This document shows, in pieces, positions 1 through 7,561 of a stretch of DNA of 64,000 nt (position 1 is the first letter of the stretch; each line of letters opens with the position of its first letter). Source of the stretch: Cyanobacterium aponinum PCC 10605 (GTDB lineage Bacteria > Cyanobacteriota > Cyanobacteriia > Cyanobacteriales > Cyanobacteriaceae); assembly GCF_000317675.1 (NCBI RefSeq), contig NC_019776.1:868001-932000 (forward strand), written 5' to 3'. Under the pieces are notes generated by a model, which saw only the letters and a list, made by a program, of their open reading frames with translations, did not search any database and was not told the origin of the DNA. The position numbers were made by a program, and so were the translations under genes.

Positions 1-406
1 CCTGACAAGTGCTTAAAGCCATCATTAAAGGAGATTGACTATTATCACCTTCCACTTTTGCCTGAGTATTTTTATTACTAGCAGTAAGTACAGTATTGTT
101 AATGCTAACAACGCAGTTACCTAAATCCACAGGTCTTCTGACTTGATAACAACTGGTTAAAGCATCTTTCGCACTGATACTCGTAGATTGACTGATATTG
201 GTTACGCAACTAGATAATTCCCTAGGTACGAGGGCATCAGCACAACCGGTTTGAGCATCTTCTACGGTAACCCCACTGGCGGTTAATTCTCTTAAACAAA
301 CATCAAATTGATTTTCCGCTTTGACACTATTAGAAAAAAACGCGAAATTAGCCAAAGAAAAAGCACCAGATATAGTAATAGTCGCTAGTTTAAGAAGATT
401 ATTCAT
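1..406 (-). CDS. Secreted Cys-repeat protein, partial (C-terminus outside window)
   Basis: The frame is open from an ATG at 404-406 (minus strand) to the window edge, 135 codons without a stop. The N-terminus has a lysine at residue 6, a hydrophobic stretch and an Ala-x-Ala-like site (SVKAEN, near residue 30), so export by a Sec signal peptide is likely. The mature part has regularly spaced cysteines in repeated contexts (DVCLREL, TGCADAL, SSCVTNI, TSCYQVR, GNCVVSI), roughly every 15-25 residues, suggesting a disulfide-bonded periplasmic or surface repeat protein. I do not recognise the family. The gene is divergent from the DUF3119 gene, about 120 bp apart. Confidence 0.7.
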   Translation of the reverse strand, partial: MNNLLKLATITISGAFSLANFAFFSNSVKAENQFDVCLRELTASGVTVEDAQTGCADALVPRELSSCVTNISQSTSISAKDALTSCYQVRRPVDLGNCVVSINNTVLTASNKNTQAKVEGDNSQSPLMMALSTCQ

Positions 407-532
407 TAGTCAATTATAGATTTTTATAATTTTATAGATGATCATAAAACAATATAATGAAATTAGTTACTCTTCAATCATTTTTTGGTACAATCTACAT
501 TAATTAAAACTATCTACAAATCAAATATTTCT

Positions 533-913
533 GTGAATAGTACGACTTTAACTTCTGAAACTATAGAACTGACACCCCGTTATAACCTTCCCATTTTCAT
601 TATCATTTTGGGTGTTGCTTTGAGTCTTGTGCAAATGTTTGTCGGTATTATTACTATTTTATTTGGCTTTTTTTTACTTATACAAGCTAATATTATTAAG
701 TTAAAATTTACTCCCAAGGCTTTAGAAGTTTATCGTCAGCAAAACAAAATTAGAGAATTTCCTTACACCGATTGGCAAAACTGGGCAATTTTTTGGCAAC
801 CCGTACCTATTTTATTTTATTTTAAGGAAGTGAAAAGTATTCATTTTTTACCAATCATTTTTGATCCTATTACCCTTAAAAAATGTTTAGAGAAATATTA
901 TCCCTTATCATAA
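533..913 (+). CDS. DUF3119 family membrane-associated protein
   Basis: This small protein has two hydrophobic segments in its first half (FIIILGVALSLVQMF and the following stretch), then a soluble part with the conserved block FPYTDWQNWAIFWQPVPILF and EVKSIHFLPIIFDP. These match what I know of cyanobacterial DUF3119 proteins, which commonly sit directly upstream of DUF3086, as here. The reading frame is open back to a TTG at 485, but the GTG at 533 gives the usual family length and N-terminus (SNSTT-like leader then ELTPRYN), so I chose it; no strong ribosome binding site decides the matter. The function is unknown. The gap to the DUF3086 gene is 42 bp and the two are probably cotranscribed. 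Confidence 0.75.
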   Translation: MNSTTLTSETIELTPRYNLPIFIIILGVALSLVQMFVGIITILFGFFLLIQANIIKLKFTPKALEVYRQQNKIREFPYTDWQNWAIFWQPVPILFYFKEVKSIHFLPIIFDPITLKKCLEKYYPLS

Positions 914-955
914 TCAATAAAAAAAAGAGAGCAAATATTTAATTAATAAATCAAT

Positions 956-2245
956 ATGTCAGAAATTAATAAAGAAAATCAAAACCAAAATTTCAGTATC
1001 GATGACTTTGATCATGAAGATGATTTATGGACTGATCAAGCAGAAAATAATGATGAGAATCTTCCTGATTTAGAGTTACCTTTATCTGAAGATGAAATGA
1101 ATTCTGAAATAATTTCTAGTAATGAAAATAGTAAACAAGAAGAAGATATTAGTCAGGATATTTATTTAGAAGAACTTAAAAAAGAATCTAAAACAGAAAA
1201 ATTAACAATGGAAGAATCAGAAATAAAAAACGCTGATATTGAGCAAAAAATAGTCGCTAGTGAAGTAAAAGCGGAAATAATCAAAGCAAATAAAGAAGAA
1301 AATAGTGCCAATCAAGAAAAATCTATTGATGAAATTGAACAAATAAAAAGACAACTCATTCAACAACAAGAAGAAATAAGTAATAACATTAATTTATTAG
1401 TAAAAGAAAGATTAGAAGAGCTGGAAAATAAAAAACAAAATTTAGAAATAACCATTGAGAAATTAGAGCGTAGAAAAGAAAGAATAAATCGAGAAATGAA
1501 AAGCTCTTTCGCTGGTATTTCCCAAGATTTAGCTATTAGAGTACAAGGCTTTAAAGATTATCTTGTGGGTAGTTTACAAGATTTAGCGGCCGCCGCCGAA
1601 CAACTAGAGTTATCTCCACCACCAACCCAAGCATGGGAAAATGAGTCTCCTCCAGTTACACCAGAGAATGAAAGGGGTAAAAATTCTAATCCTCAATTTG
1701 TAGAAAAGAGTTTTAAAGAGGAAACAAGAATCATTCGCCGTCTATTAGATCAATATCGTACTAAACCAGACTATTATGGACCTCCTTGGCAATTACGCCG
1801 TACCTTTGAACCGATACACGCCGAAAGGGTTTCAGATTGGTTTTTTTCTCAAGGTGGTAGGGGTGCTTTATCTAGTATGGGTTCTCGATTACAAAATATC
1901 CTTATTGCCTCTGCGATTATTTCAATTTTATATCAACTATACAGCGATCGCACCCGTGTGTTAATTTTGGCGGACACCCCTGAAAAATTAGGAGAATGGC
2001 GTAGGGGTTTACAAGACTGTTTAGGTATTTCTCGCAGTGATTTTGGCCCTAGTCGAGGAATCGTTTTATTTGAAACTCCAGAAGCCCTCGTTCAAAAAGG
2101 CGATCGCATCGTTGCCCAAGAAGACTTACCCTTAGTAATTATGGATTTAGATGACGATAGAGTGAGCTTATCATTATTGAAATTCCCTCTTTGGTTGGCA
2201 TTTGCACCGCAAAAAATGGTACAATCCCAAGATTATTACTACTAA
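956..2245 (+). CDS. DUF3086 family protein
   Basis: This is a 429-residue protein in three parts. Residues 1-120 are very acidic and low-complexity (Glu, Asp, Asn, Lys). Residues about 125-185 form a heptad-like coiled coil (IDEIEQIKRQLIQQQEEI and LEELENKKQNLEITIEKL). The C-terminal 230 residues contain the conserved DUF3086 block with PWQLRRTFEPIHAERVSDWF and a G-rich RGALSSMGSRLQ motif. The family is confined to cyanobacteria and has no established function to my knowledge. A HIP1 site lies at about 1945. Pairing with DUF3119 supports a shared role. Confidence 0.8.
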   Translation: MSEINKENQNQNFSIDDFDHEDDLWTDQAENNDENLPDLELPLSEDEMNSEIISSNENSKQEEDISQDIYLEELKKESKTEKLTMEESEIKNADIEQKIVASEVKAEIIKANKEENSANQEKSIDEIEQIKRQLIQQQEEISNNINLLVKERLEELENKKQNLEITIEKLERRKERINREMKSSFAGISQDLAIRVQGFKDYLVGSLQDLAAAAEQLELSPPPTQAWENESPPVTPENERGKNSNPQFVEKSFKEETRIIRRLLDQYRTKPDYYGPPWQLRRTFEPIHAERVSDWFFSQGGRGALSSMGSRLQNILIASAIISILYQLYSDRTRVLILADTPEKLGEWRRGLQDCLGISRSDFGPSRGIVLFETPEALVQKGDRIVAQEDLPLVIMDLDDDRVSLSLLKFPLWLAFAPQKMVQSQDYYY

Positions 2246-2509
2246 CGTTAAGCAATTATTGGTTCAGTATATTGAGGTTAGGTTTCAGGTAGCAGGTTTC
2301 AGGTGTTAGGGGATTGGGGAAGAAGGGGCTTAGGGTTTTGGGGTATTAGGGGATTAGGGAGAAACCAATTCTTAAAGTGCTAAAGTTACTAATTACTAAT
2401 TGTTTATTACCTTTGTCCTTTGCTCATTCCCCATTCCCGATCTAAACTGAAAATTGTAACTTAGATTTACCAACGCCGAAAAACAACTAACTATTTATCT
2501 TGATCAAGT

Positions 2510-2779
2510 ATGGCAAAATATATTTTATTTGGTAGCTACTGTGAAAACGCTTTAGAAAAAAGAACTCCTTATCGTCAGGCACATTTAGAAGGACTAGCAA
2601 AACAAAAAGAAGAAGGTATATTAGTCACTTTAGGACCGACAAAAGACAATACAAAGGTTTTTGGTATTTATGAAGCCGACAGTCAAGAAACCGTGGAAAA
2701 CTTAGTTAAATCAGATCCTTACTGGCAAAATGGTATTTGGACTGAATATGAAGTTAAAGAGTGGATTCAAGCATTTTAA
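2510..2779 (+). CDS. YciI family protein
   Basis: The 89-residue protein has the compact ferredoxin-like alpha/beta fold pattern of YciI proteins: an N-terminal beta strand YILFGSYC, the basic RTPYRQAHLEGL helix with its conserved His, the LVTLGPTKD strand, then a FGIYEADSQETVENLVKSDPY block and C-terminal VKEWIQAF. YciI domains are small dimeric proteins with a conserved His-Asp pair; the substrate here is not known. The gene stands alone, between repeat-rich intergenic stretches. Confidence 0.8.
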   Translation: MAKYILFGSYCENALEKRTPYRQAHLEGLAKQKEEGILVTLGPTKDNTKVFGIYEADSQETVENLVKSDPYWQNGIWTEYEVKEWIQAF

Positions 2780-2870
2780 TTAATTACTAATTGCCAATTA
2801 ACTGTTTTGGTTCTTCAGAGTGTGGTTATGATAAATTAAAAGAAACAGGACTTCTATAACCTTTATTAAA

Positions 2871-3115
2871 TAACCTCAGTTCGGTTTAAGAATATTGGAT
2901 AAGGGTAGGTGTCAGGTTTCAGGTTGCAGGTTGCAGGTGTTGAGAGAAAGTAATGAGTAACAAATAATGAGTGTTCGGGGTTTTTAATTCCTAATTCTTA
3001 ATTGTTCCTTTGCCCTCCCCCCTCTCGAGGGGGGATATAAGGGGGGTTTGCCTCTTGCCTCTTGCCTTTTTTTCTCCATCATTCATAGATGAAAATTTAT
3101 CCCGAACTCAGGTTA
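2871..3115. repeat. MITE-like element, copy A
   Basis: The 245-bp element starts TAACCTCAGTTCGG and ends CCGAACTCAGGTTA, imperfect terminal inverted repeats of about 14-20 bp. The TA at each outer edge is what an IS630/Tc1-type TA duplication would leave. The interior holds CAGGTxx heptamer tracts and one GC hairpin repeat, and no open reading frame of note. It fills most of the gene-free stretch 2780-3260. Confidence 0.65.
3012..3052. repeat. CCCCCCTCTCGAGGGGGG hairpin repeat
   Basis: This GC palindrome, followed by GGATATAAGGGGGG, recurs almost unchanged at 7403-7442, 48852-48891 (inverted) and 60031-60070 (inverted), and in degenerate form inside chlH. It can fold into a strong hairpin. 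Confidence 0.8.
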
Positions 3116-3260
3116 AATAGTGTTTATAGTAAGAGAAAAACTAAAAATTTATAAATTATTATTTAACAGTCGCCTATTGCCTATTGTCTATCAAACATCA
3201 ATAATTTACATACTTAAAGTGATAGAGCCATTGTTTTTGCCCTTGTAAAATTAAATTTAT

Positions 3261-4401
3261 TTATTCTCTCTTTCTGGGAATTCTGGGAGCGGAGATGGGC
3301 ATTAAAATACCATTTAAAATTCTTAATTGTTCTGCCGTACCCATACAAATAAGGGAATCACCAGCTTCAAGAATACTTCCCCCTGTAGGTCCTGCAATTA
3401 AAATACCATTACTACGACGAATAGCAACCACTAAAGCTCCTGATTTTGCTCTCAAACCAGCTTCGATTAAAGTTTGTCCTAAACAAGGGCAGGTGTTTTC
3501 ATCCAGCAAAAACTCTTCTAAATAAATAGATTTTTCTCCACCGCTTAAAATACCGTCAACAAAATCCATTACTTGAGGACGCAAAGCGGCTGAGGCGAGT
3601 CTTTTTCCCCCTGTGATATAAGGAGATACAACCGCATCAGCTCCTGCCCTTTCTAATTTTTTCACAGCTTCTTCGGTACTAGCACGAGCGATCGCTCTTA
3701 TGGTAGGATTAAGAGCCTTAGCGGAAATAACCGTATAAAGATTGTCTGCATCAGAACTTAAAGCCGCAACCACACAGATAGCAGTTTCGATTTTTGCCAT
3801 TAGTAAGCATTCATCAAGGGTGGCATCTCCCTGAAGGGCAAGATAACCCATCTGACTGGCTTTTTCTACTTCTTCCTGCTCTGAGTCAAGGATAATAAAA
3901 GGGATTGCTTCAGCAGTAAATTCTTTAGCAACATAAGAACCCATCCGACCAAAACCGCATAATATATAATGTCCTGATAGTTTGTCAATCACGTTTCTTT
4001 TTTGTCTTAAACGAATACCTTGTTGGAAATAACCTTGTAAAAATGCTTCGGTAAAACGATTCACCATGTAACCAATGACGATAATACCCGTCAAAATCAA
4101 TCCCATAGTGAAAAGGCGCGATCGCTCATCAAGGGGGTTAACTTCGCTAAAACCAACGGTTGATAGGGTTATCATGGTCATATAAGCGGAGTCCAACAAT
4201 GACCACTTTTCTACTAACCAATACCACAAAGTCCCTCCAATAAAAACCCCAGCTAACCCCAGAGAACTGATAATTAATTCTTTTCTGAGTCTTTGATAGT
4301 AAGGGTCAAGGATATATTGCTTTTTTGTGGAACGGCGAAAAAAGATAGTTTGTAACTCCTAAACCTGAAAGTTTACTGACAAGGGAAAACCCCATTTTCA
4401 T
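3261..4401 (-). CDS. Two-TM potassium channel with RCK (TrkA-N/TrkA-C) domain, frameshifted near the N-terminus
   Basis: The main frame (3261-4229) encodes the pore loop with selectivity filter TLSTVGFSEV, a second membrane helix (LFTMGLILTGIIVIGYMV), a RCK/TrkA-N domain with the Rossmann motif ILCGFGRMGSYVAKEF and GDAT, and a TrkA-C domain at the end. This matches cyanobacterial SynK-type K+ channels. The main frame has only a TTG at 4229, in the middle of what should be the first membrane helix. Upstream in the same frame, LRKELIISSLGLAGVFIGG encodes that helix but meets a stop near 4357 with no ATG. A second frame starts at ATG 4401 (MKMGFSLVSKLSG). The two join as VTNYLFRRSTKKQ if one base is removed from an A6 run at 4338-4343. 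The gene is therefore frameshifted, or the run is miscalled. Confidence 0.8.
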
Positions 4402-4444
4402 TTTACTTAGATTTGACCTTTTGATTAGAAATTACAATTTTCCT

Positions 4445-4879
4445 TTATTTATTGCCCATAATCATATGAGTTAAATTCCAGTCAGGACGAAGATTTCTGG
4501 CTTTTCTCAGATAGGGATGATAAATTTCTGCTTGAGGTTTATCTGTATTAAAATAAATTAAAACCCGAATACATTTTTCTAGGCTACCTCTCACCTGCAT
4601 TTGTTGTAAATCTAAAAGAGGCACATTTTCCCATTGAGGGTTTTCTCGCGCGATCGCAGCTGGAAAAGTTGCATCTAAATCAGAAGTAACAGTAAAAATG
4701 ACACTTATAATTTCTTCATAATCAAGTTGATTCCGAGTTTCAATTTCTGTTAACAATTCCGCTACAGCCTCTCTCATAGACTCAATAGTATTAGCGTCGG
4801 CAGTAGTTGCCCCTCGAATTGCTCGTACTTTAGTCATCAACGGTTTACTCATTGCTCCGATTTGTTGCCAATTTTCCAT
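4445..4879 (-). CDS. aroH: Chorismate mutase, AroH class
   Basis: The 144-residue protein converts chorismate to prephenate for Phe/Tyr synthesis in the cytosol. It carries the AroH-class signature: an N-terminal VRAIRGATTADANT block holding the first catalytic Arg and the C-terminal CIRVLIYFN block holding the second, with SVIFTVTSDLDATFPA between them. Length is close to the usual 120-130 plus a short extension; an internal Met before SKPLMTKVRAIRG could be the start. It lies 3 bp downstream of sppA on the same strand, a likely operon. Confidence 0.9.
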   Translation of the reverse strand: MENWQQIGAMSKPLMTKVRAIRGATTADANTIESMREAVAELLTEIETRNQLDYEEIISVIFTVTSDLDATFPAAIARENPQWENVPLLDLQQMQVRGSLEKCIRVLIYFNTDKPQAEIYHPYLRKARNLRPDWNLTHMIMGNK

Positions 4880-4882
4880 AAT

Positions 4883-5704
4883 TTAAGGACGATATAGCCA
4901 TAAAGGTTGACCACTGGTAGCCAGTTCAAATTCTAACCAATTAATAGCAGATCCTACACCTGATTTTACCTGACCACGACCACTAAAAACTCGATCGAGC
5001 AGAGATTTAGGTTCTTCAATAGTATGACATTCTGTCTTCTCTGGATCAAGTCCTACTAACTCACAAGCCCAACGACGGGCATCCTCTTCACTGCCAAGGC
5101 GATCCACTAATCCGAGTTTTAAAGCCTGTTCCCCGCTAAAAATACGACCATCAGCAAAACTTTTAACCGTTTCCACACTTAACTTTCTACCCTCGGCTAC
5201 GGTTTCCACAAATTGTTGATAACTACTGTCAATCAACTCTTGTAAGATTTCCTCCTCATCGGTAGTTAAATCTCGATCAAAAGACAATATATCCTTATAA
5301 GGACCTGATTTAATTACCTTAAAAGAAACCCCCACTTTATCCAAGAGTTTTTCTAAGTTATTACCCCGAATAATCACCCCCACACTGCCAGTAATGGTAC
5401 CCGGGTTTGCCATAATATGATTTGCCCCTACTCCGATATAAACACCCCCAGAAGCGGAAATATTGCCAAAACTAGCAACTATTTTGATTTTTTCCCCTAA
5501 TCTTTTCAACGCAGAGTATATTTCTTGAGAATCCCCCACAGTTCCTCCGGGGGAATCAATTCTTAGCAGTAAAGCTGGATATTTTCTCTCTTCTACTTCT
5601 TCCAATGCTTCTAATACTCTCTCGCGAGTGGCAGATGCGATCGCACCATTGATTTCAATTCGAGCAATTTGTTTACGAGTCGAAGGTTTAAAAGGCCAAA
5701 TCAT
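4883..5704 (-). CDS. sppA: Signal peptide peptidase SppA, short form (S49 family)
   Basis: The protein is a 273-residue serine protease of the S49 family. It shows the substrate-binding block LLLRIDSPGGTVGDSQEIY, the nucleophile context FGNISASGGVYIGVGA, and the general-base Lys in SGPYKDILS. It has one protease domain and no clear N-terminal membrane helix, so it resembles the short cyanobacterial/Bacillus TepA-like form and not the 67-kDa E. coli SppA. In cyanobacteria, SppA homologues have been linked to thylakoid and antenna protein turnover; whether this paralogue does that is unknown. It is the first gene of an operon with aroH. Confidence 0.88.
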   Translation of the reverse strand: MIWPFKPSTRKQIARIEINGAIASATRERVLEALEEVEERKYPALLLRIDSPGGTVGDSQEIYSALKRLGEKIKIVASFGNISASGGVYIGVGANHIMANPGTITGSVGVIIRGNNLEKLLDKVGVSFKVIKSGPYKDILSFDRDLTTDEEEILQELIDSSYQQFVETVAEGRKLSVETVKSFADGRIFSGEQALKLGLVDRLGSEEDARRWACELVGLDPEKTECHTIEEPKSLLDRVFSGRGQVKSGVGSAINWLEFELATSGQPLWLYRP

Positions 5705-5888
5705 TCTTTAAGTATTTCTAAATTTTTTTTGGTTAACAATTATATACATCCAAACAACTCATTATAACTTACCTACTCATTCTCAACACAATAATAAATT
5801 TATAATTTGCAATTAGTCACCAAGAATTTATTGCAAACCTGAAAAAAGAGTGAGAATTAAAAACTCCTAACACTCATTACTGATTACT

Positions 5889-6126
5889 TAACCTGAGTTT
5901 TGGATAAGCTGAAAGCATTCCAACTCGTAATCAGAAAACCTTATAGCTTCTTCTCAGAAATAACGATAAAATTGCCCCAACCCGAACTAACTTAAACAAG
6001 GGGCTTAAGCCCCTTGCTAAAAACCCCTACTTCCCCCTCTCACCCTCTCCCCTTATCTCCCTAACACCTGCAACCTGCAACCTGACACCTAACCTTATCG
6101 GATATTCTTAAACCGAACTGAGGTTA
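5889..6126. repeat. MITE-like element, copy B (composite)
   Basis: The left part (about 5889-5993) is the same unit as the short 105-bp copy at 62913-63017: TAACCTGAGTTTTGGATAAG, then CTTATAGCTTCTT and AACCCGAACTAACTT. It is followed by AAGGGGCTTAAGCCCCTT, CAACCTG/CACCTGA heptamers and the right end CCGAACTGAGGTTA at 6126. It fills most of the gene-free stretch 5705-6214. Confidence 0.65.
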
Positions 6127-6214
6127 CTTATTACTTGTTCCTCCCTCGTCTTGCTATCCCCAACACCTGACACCACTTTTTCAACAATTCCTAATTTGTC
6201 TTCGCCTTTTATAA

Positions 6215-6388
6215 CTAAGAATGGCATCCACAACCGCTATGGCCACATCCTTCTCCTTCCTTATGTCCTTCGGCACAAGCCGTTGAGCAATAATAATGCC
6301 CATCTCTGGAAATTGCTTGACTAATATCAATTATACATAAACAAGAGGGACAAGCACATTTCATTTGAGTTACTGTAGTGGTAGTCAT
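6215..6388 (-). CDS. smtA: Metallothionein SmtA-like
   Basis: The 57-residue protein has nine Cys and several His: MKCACPSCLC in the N-terminal half, then HYYCSTACAEGHKEG, then CGHSGCGCHS at the end. The pattern is that of Synechococcus SmtA, which binds Zn2+ (and Cd2+) in a Zn4Cys9His2 cluster and buffers cytosolic zinc. The start ATG is at 6386-6388 with AGGAG about 10 nt upstream. An SmtB-type operator lies between this gene and the divergent Usp gene. No smtB repressor gene is present in the window. Confidence 0.93.
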   Translation of the reverse strand: MTTTTVTQMKCACPSCLCIIDISQAISRDGHYYCSTACAEGHKEGEGCGHSGCGCHS

Positions 6389-6408
6389 AATCAAAATTCT
6401 CCTATCTG

Positions 6409-6430
6409 TGAATATCTGAATATAAATTCA
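6409..6430 (-). promoter_or_regulatory. SmtB/ArsR-family operator upstream of smtA
   Basis: Read on the minus strand the site is TGAA, six bases, then TTCAGATATTCA, ending 20 bp before the smtA start. The right half TTCAGATATTCA is, as I remember it, identical to the S1/S2 site of the Synechococcus PCC 7942 smt operator. SmtB-type repressors bind this inverted repeat when zinc is low and release it when zinc is bound. Confidence 0.8.
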
Positions 6431-6615
6431 GTAGTTGTTTAATAATTAGATTAGCACAAAATATGATTTATTGTTCATTTATTAAGATATTTTACAAACA
6501 ACCATAAAATTAGTAACTATATTTCAGAGAGTAATGATTCATTACAAGATCTAGGAATAGGAGAAAAAGAAAAATACAATAGAGACATATAGGGCTAATA
6601 GTGAGGCAAATAAGT

Positions 6616-7080
6616 ATGTATGACAAGATATTGGTATCCCTCGATCGCTCCCCCATAGCACAAAGTGTCTTTGAAACTGCTTTGTATTTAGGGAAAAATT
6701 GTCACTCTCAACTCAATTTTCTTCATGTGTTGTCTCAGGAAACGACAGAAACTCCCCTTAGTTTTGCTCCTTACTCTTTTACTTACGACACGGAAATAAT
6801 AAAAGAATTACAGCATCAATGGGAAAAATATAAACAAGAGTCGATCGAAATGTTGCAATACTGGACAAATCAGGCAAAAGATCAAGGGCTAAAAGCAGAA
6901 TTTAATCAAATTTACGGGCATCCGGGTACTATTATTTGTCAACAGGCTCAGGAATGGGGAGCAAATCTAATTGTTATGGGTAGAAGAGGACATTCTACCG
7001 TGAGCGAATTATTATTAGGCAGTGTCAGTAGTTATGTTATTCACCGCAGTCATTGTGCAGTACATTTGGTACAGTTTTAG
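6616..7080 (+). CDS. Universal stress protein (UspA family)
   Basis: This is a single-domain Usp of about 154 residues. The N-terminal KILVSLDRSPIAQSVFETAL strand-helix and the C-terminal ATP-binding motif G-x2-G-x9-G-S (MGRRGHSTVSELLLGSVSSY) are both present, so the protein probably binds ATP. The frame is open to a GTG at 6601, but I chose ATG 6616 because GAGG lies about 10 nt upstream and MYDKILV is the usual Usp beginning. Its role is unspecified stress response. It stands alone, divergent from smtA. Confidence 0.85.
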   Translation: MYDKILVSLDRSPIAQSVFETALYLGKNCHSQLNFLHVLSQETTETPLSFAPYSFTYDTEIIKELQHQWEKYKQESIEMLQYWTNQAKDQGLKAEFNQIYGHPGTIICQQAQEWGANLIVMGRRGHSTVSELLLGSVSSYVIHRSHCAVHLVQF

Positions 7081-7402
7081 GATATTGGAAAGTTTAGAGT
7101 AGTGAATAGAAATAGGGAGGTTTCAGGTAGCAGGCAGCAGGTAGCAGGTAAGAGGTAACAGGTTTAAGAATCTCAAACATTGATTCCAAATGTCAAAGGT
7201 TTTACCTAAATAATTCAAATGTCGCTCATTAACGCCCTTGTACGCCCATACTTCAATAGACTCTTGTACAAGAATAAAGAAGAAAATCAATAAACATCAT
7301 ATCAAATCTATTTCTTGTCAACTCTTTAACCCGACACCTGACACCTAAAACCAATCATGTATTCTATTTTTGCCTAACATCAGTTATTCACTATTCATCT
7401 TT

Positions 7403-7442
7403 GCCCTCCCCCCTCTCGAGGGGGGATAAAGGGGGATTTGCC
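7403..7442. repeat. CCCCCCTCTCGAGGGGGG hairpin repeat
   Basis: This is a second copy of the palindromic repeat, near-identical to 3012-3052. The surrounding gene-free stretch 7081-7561 also holds GGTAGCAGG-type heptamer tracts (7110-7165), and nothing that looks like a gene. Confidence 0.8.
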
Positions 7443-7561
7443 CCTTACCCTTTACCTTTGATTGCTAATTGTTAATTGCTAATTGAAATATTGATGGTAA
7501 ATTATTAAAAGAGTAACGATAAAATAACCAACTCAGTCAATTTAGTAACAAGGATTCACGG

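Noticed and set aside
2871-3115. CRISPR array in the CAGGTxx heptamer tracts
   Set aside because: Repeat units are 7 bp with no unique spacers, and no cas genes occur in the window.
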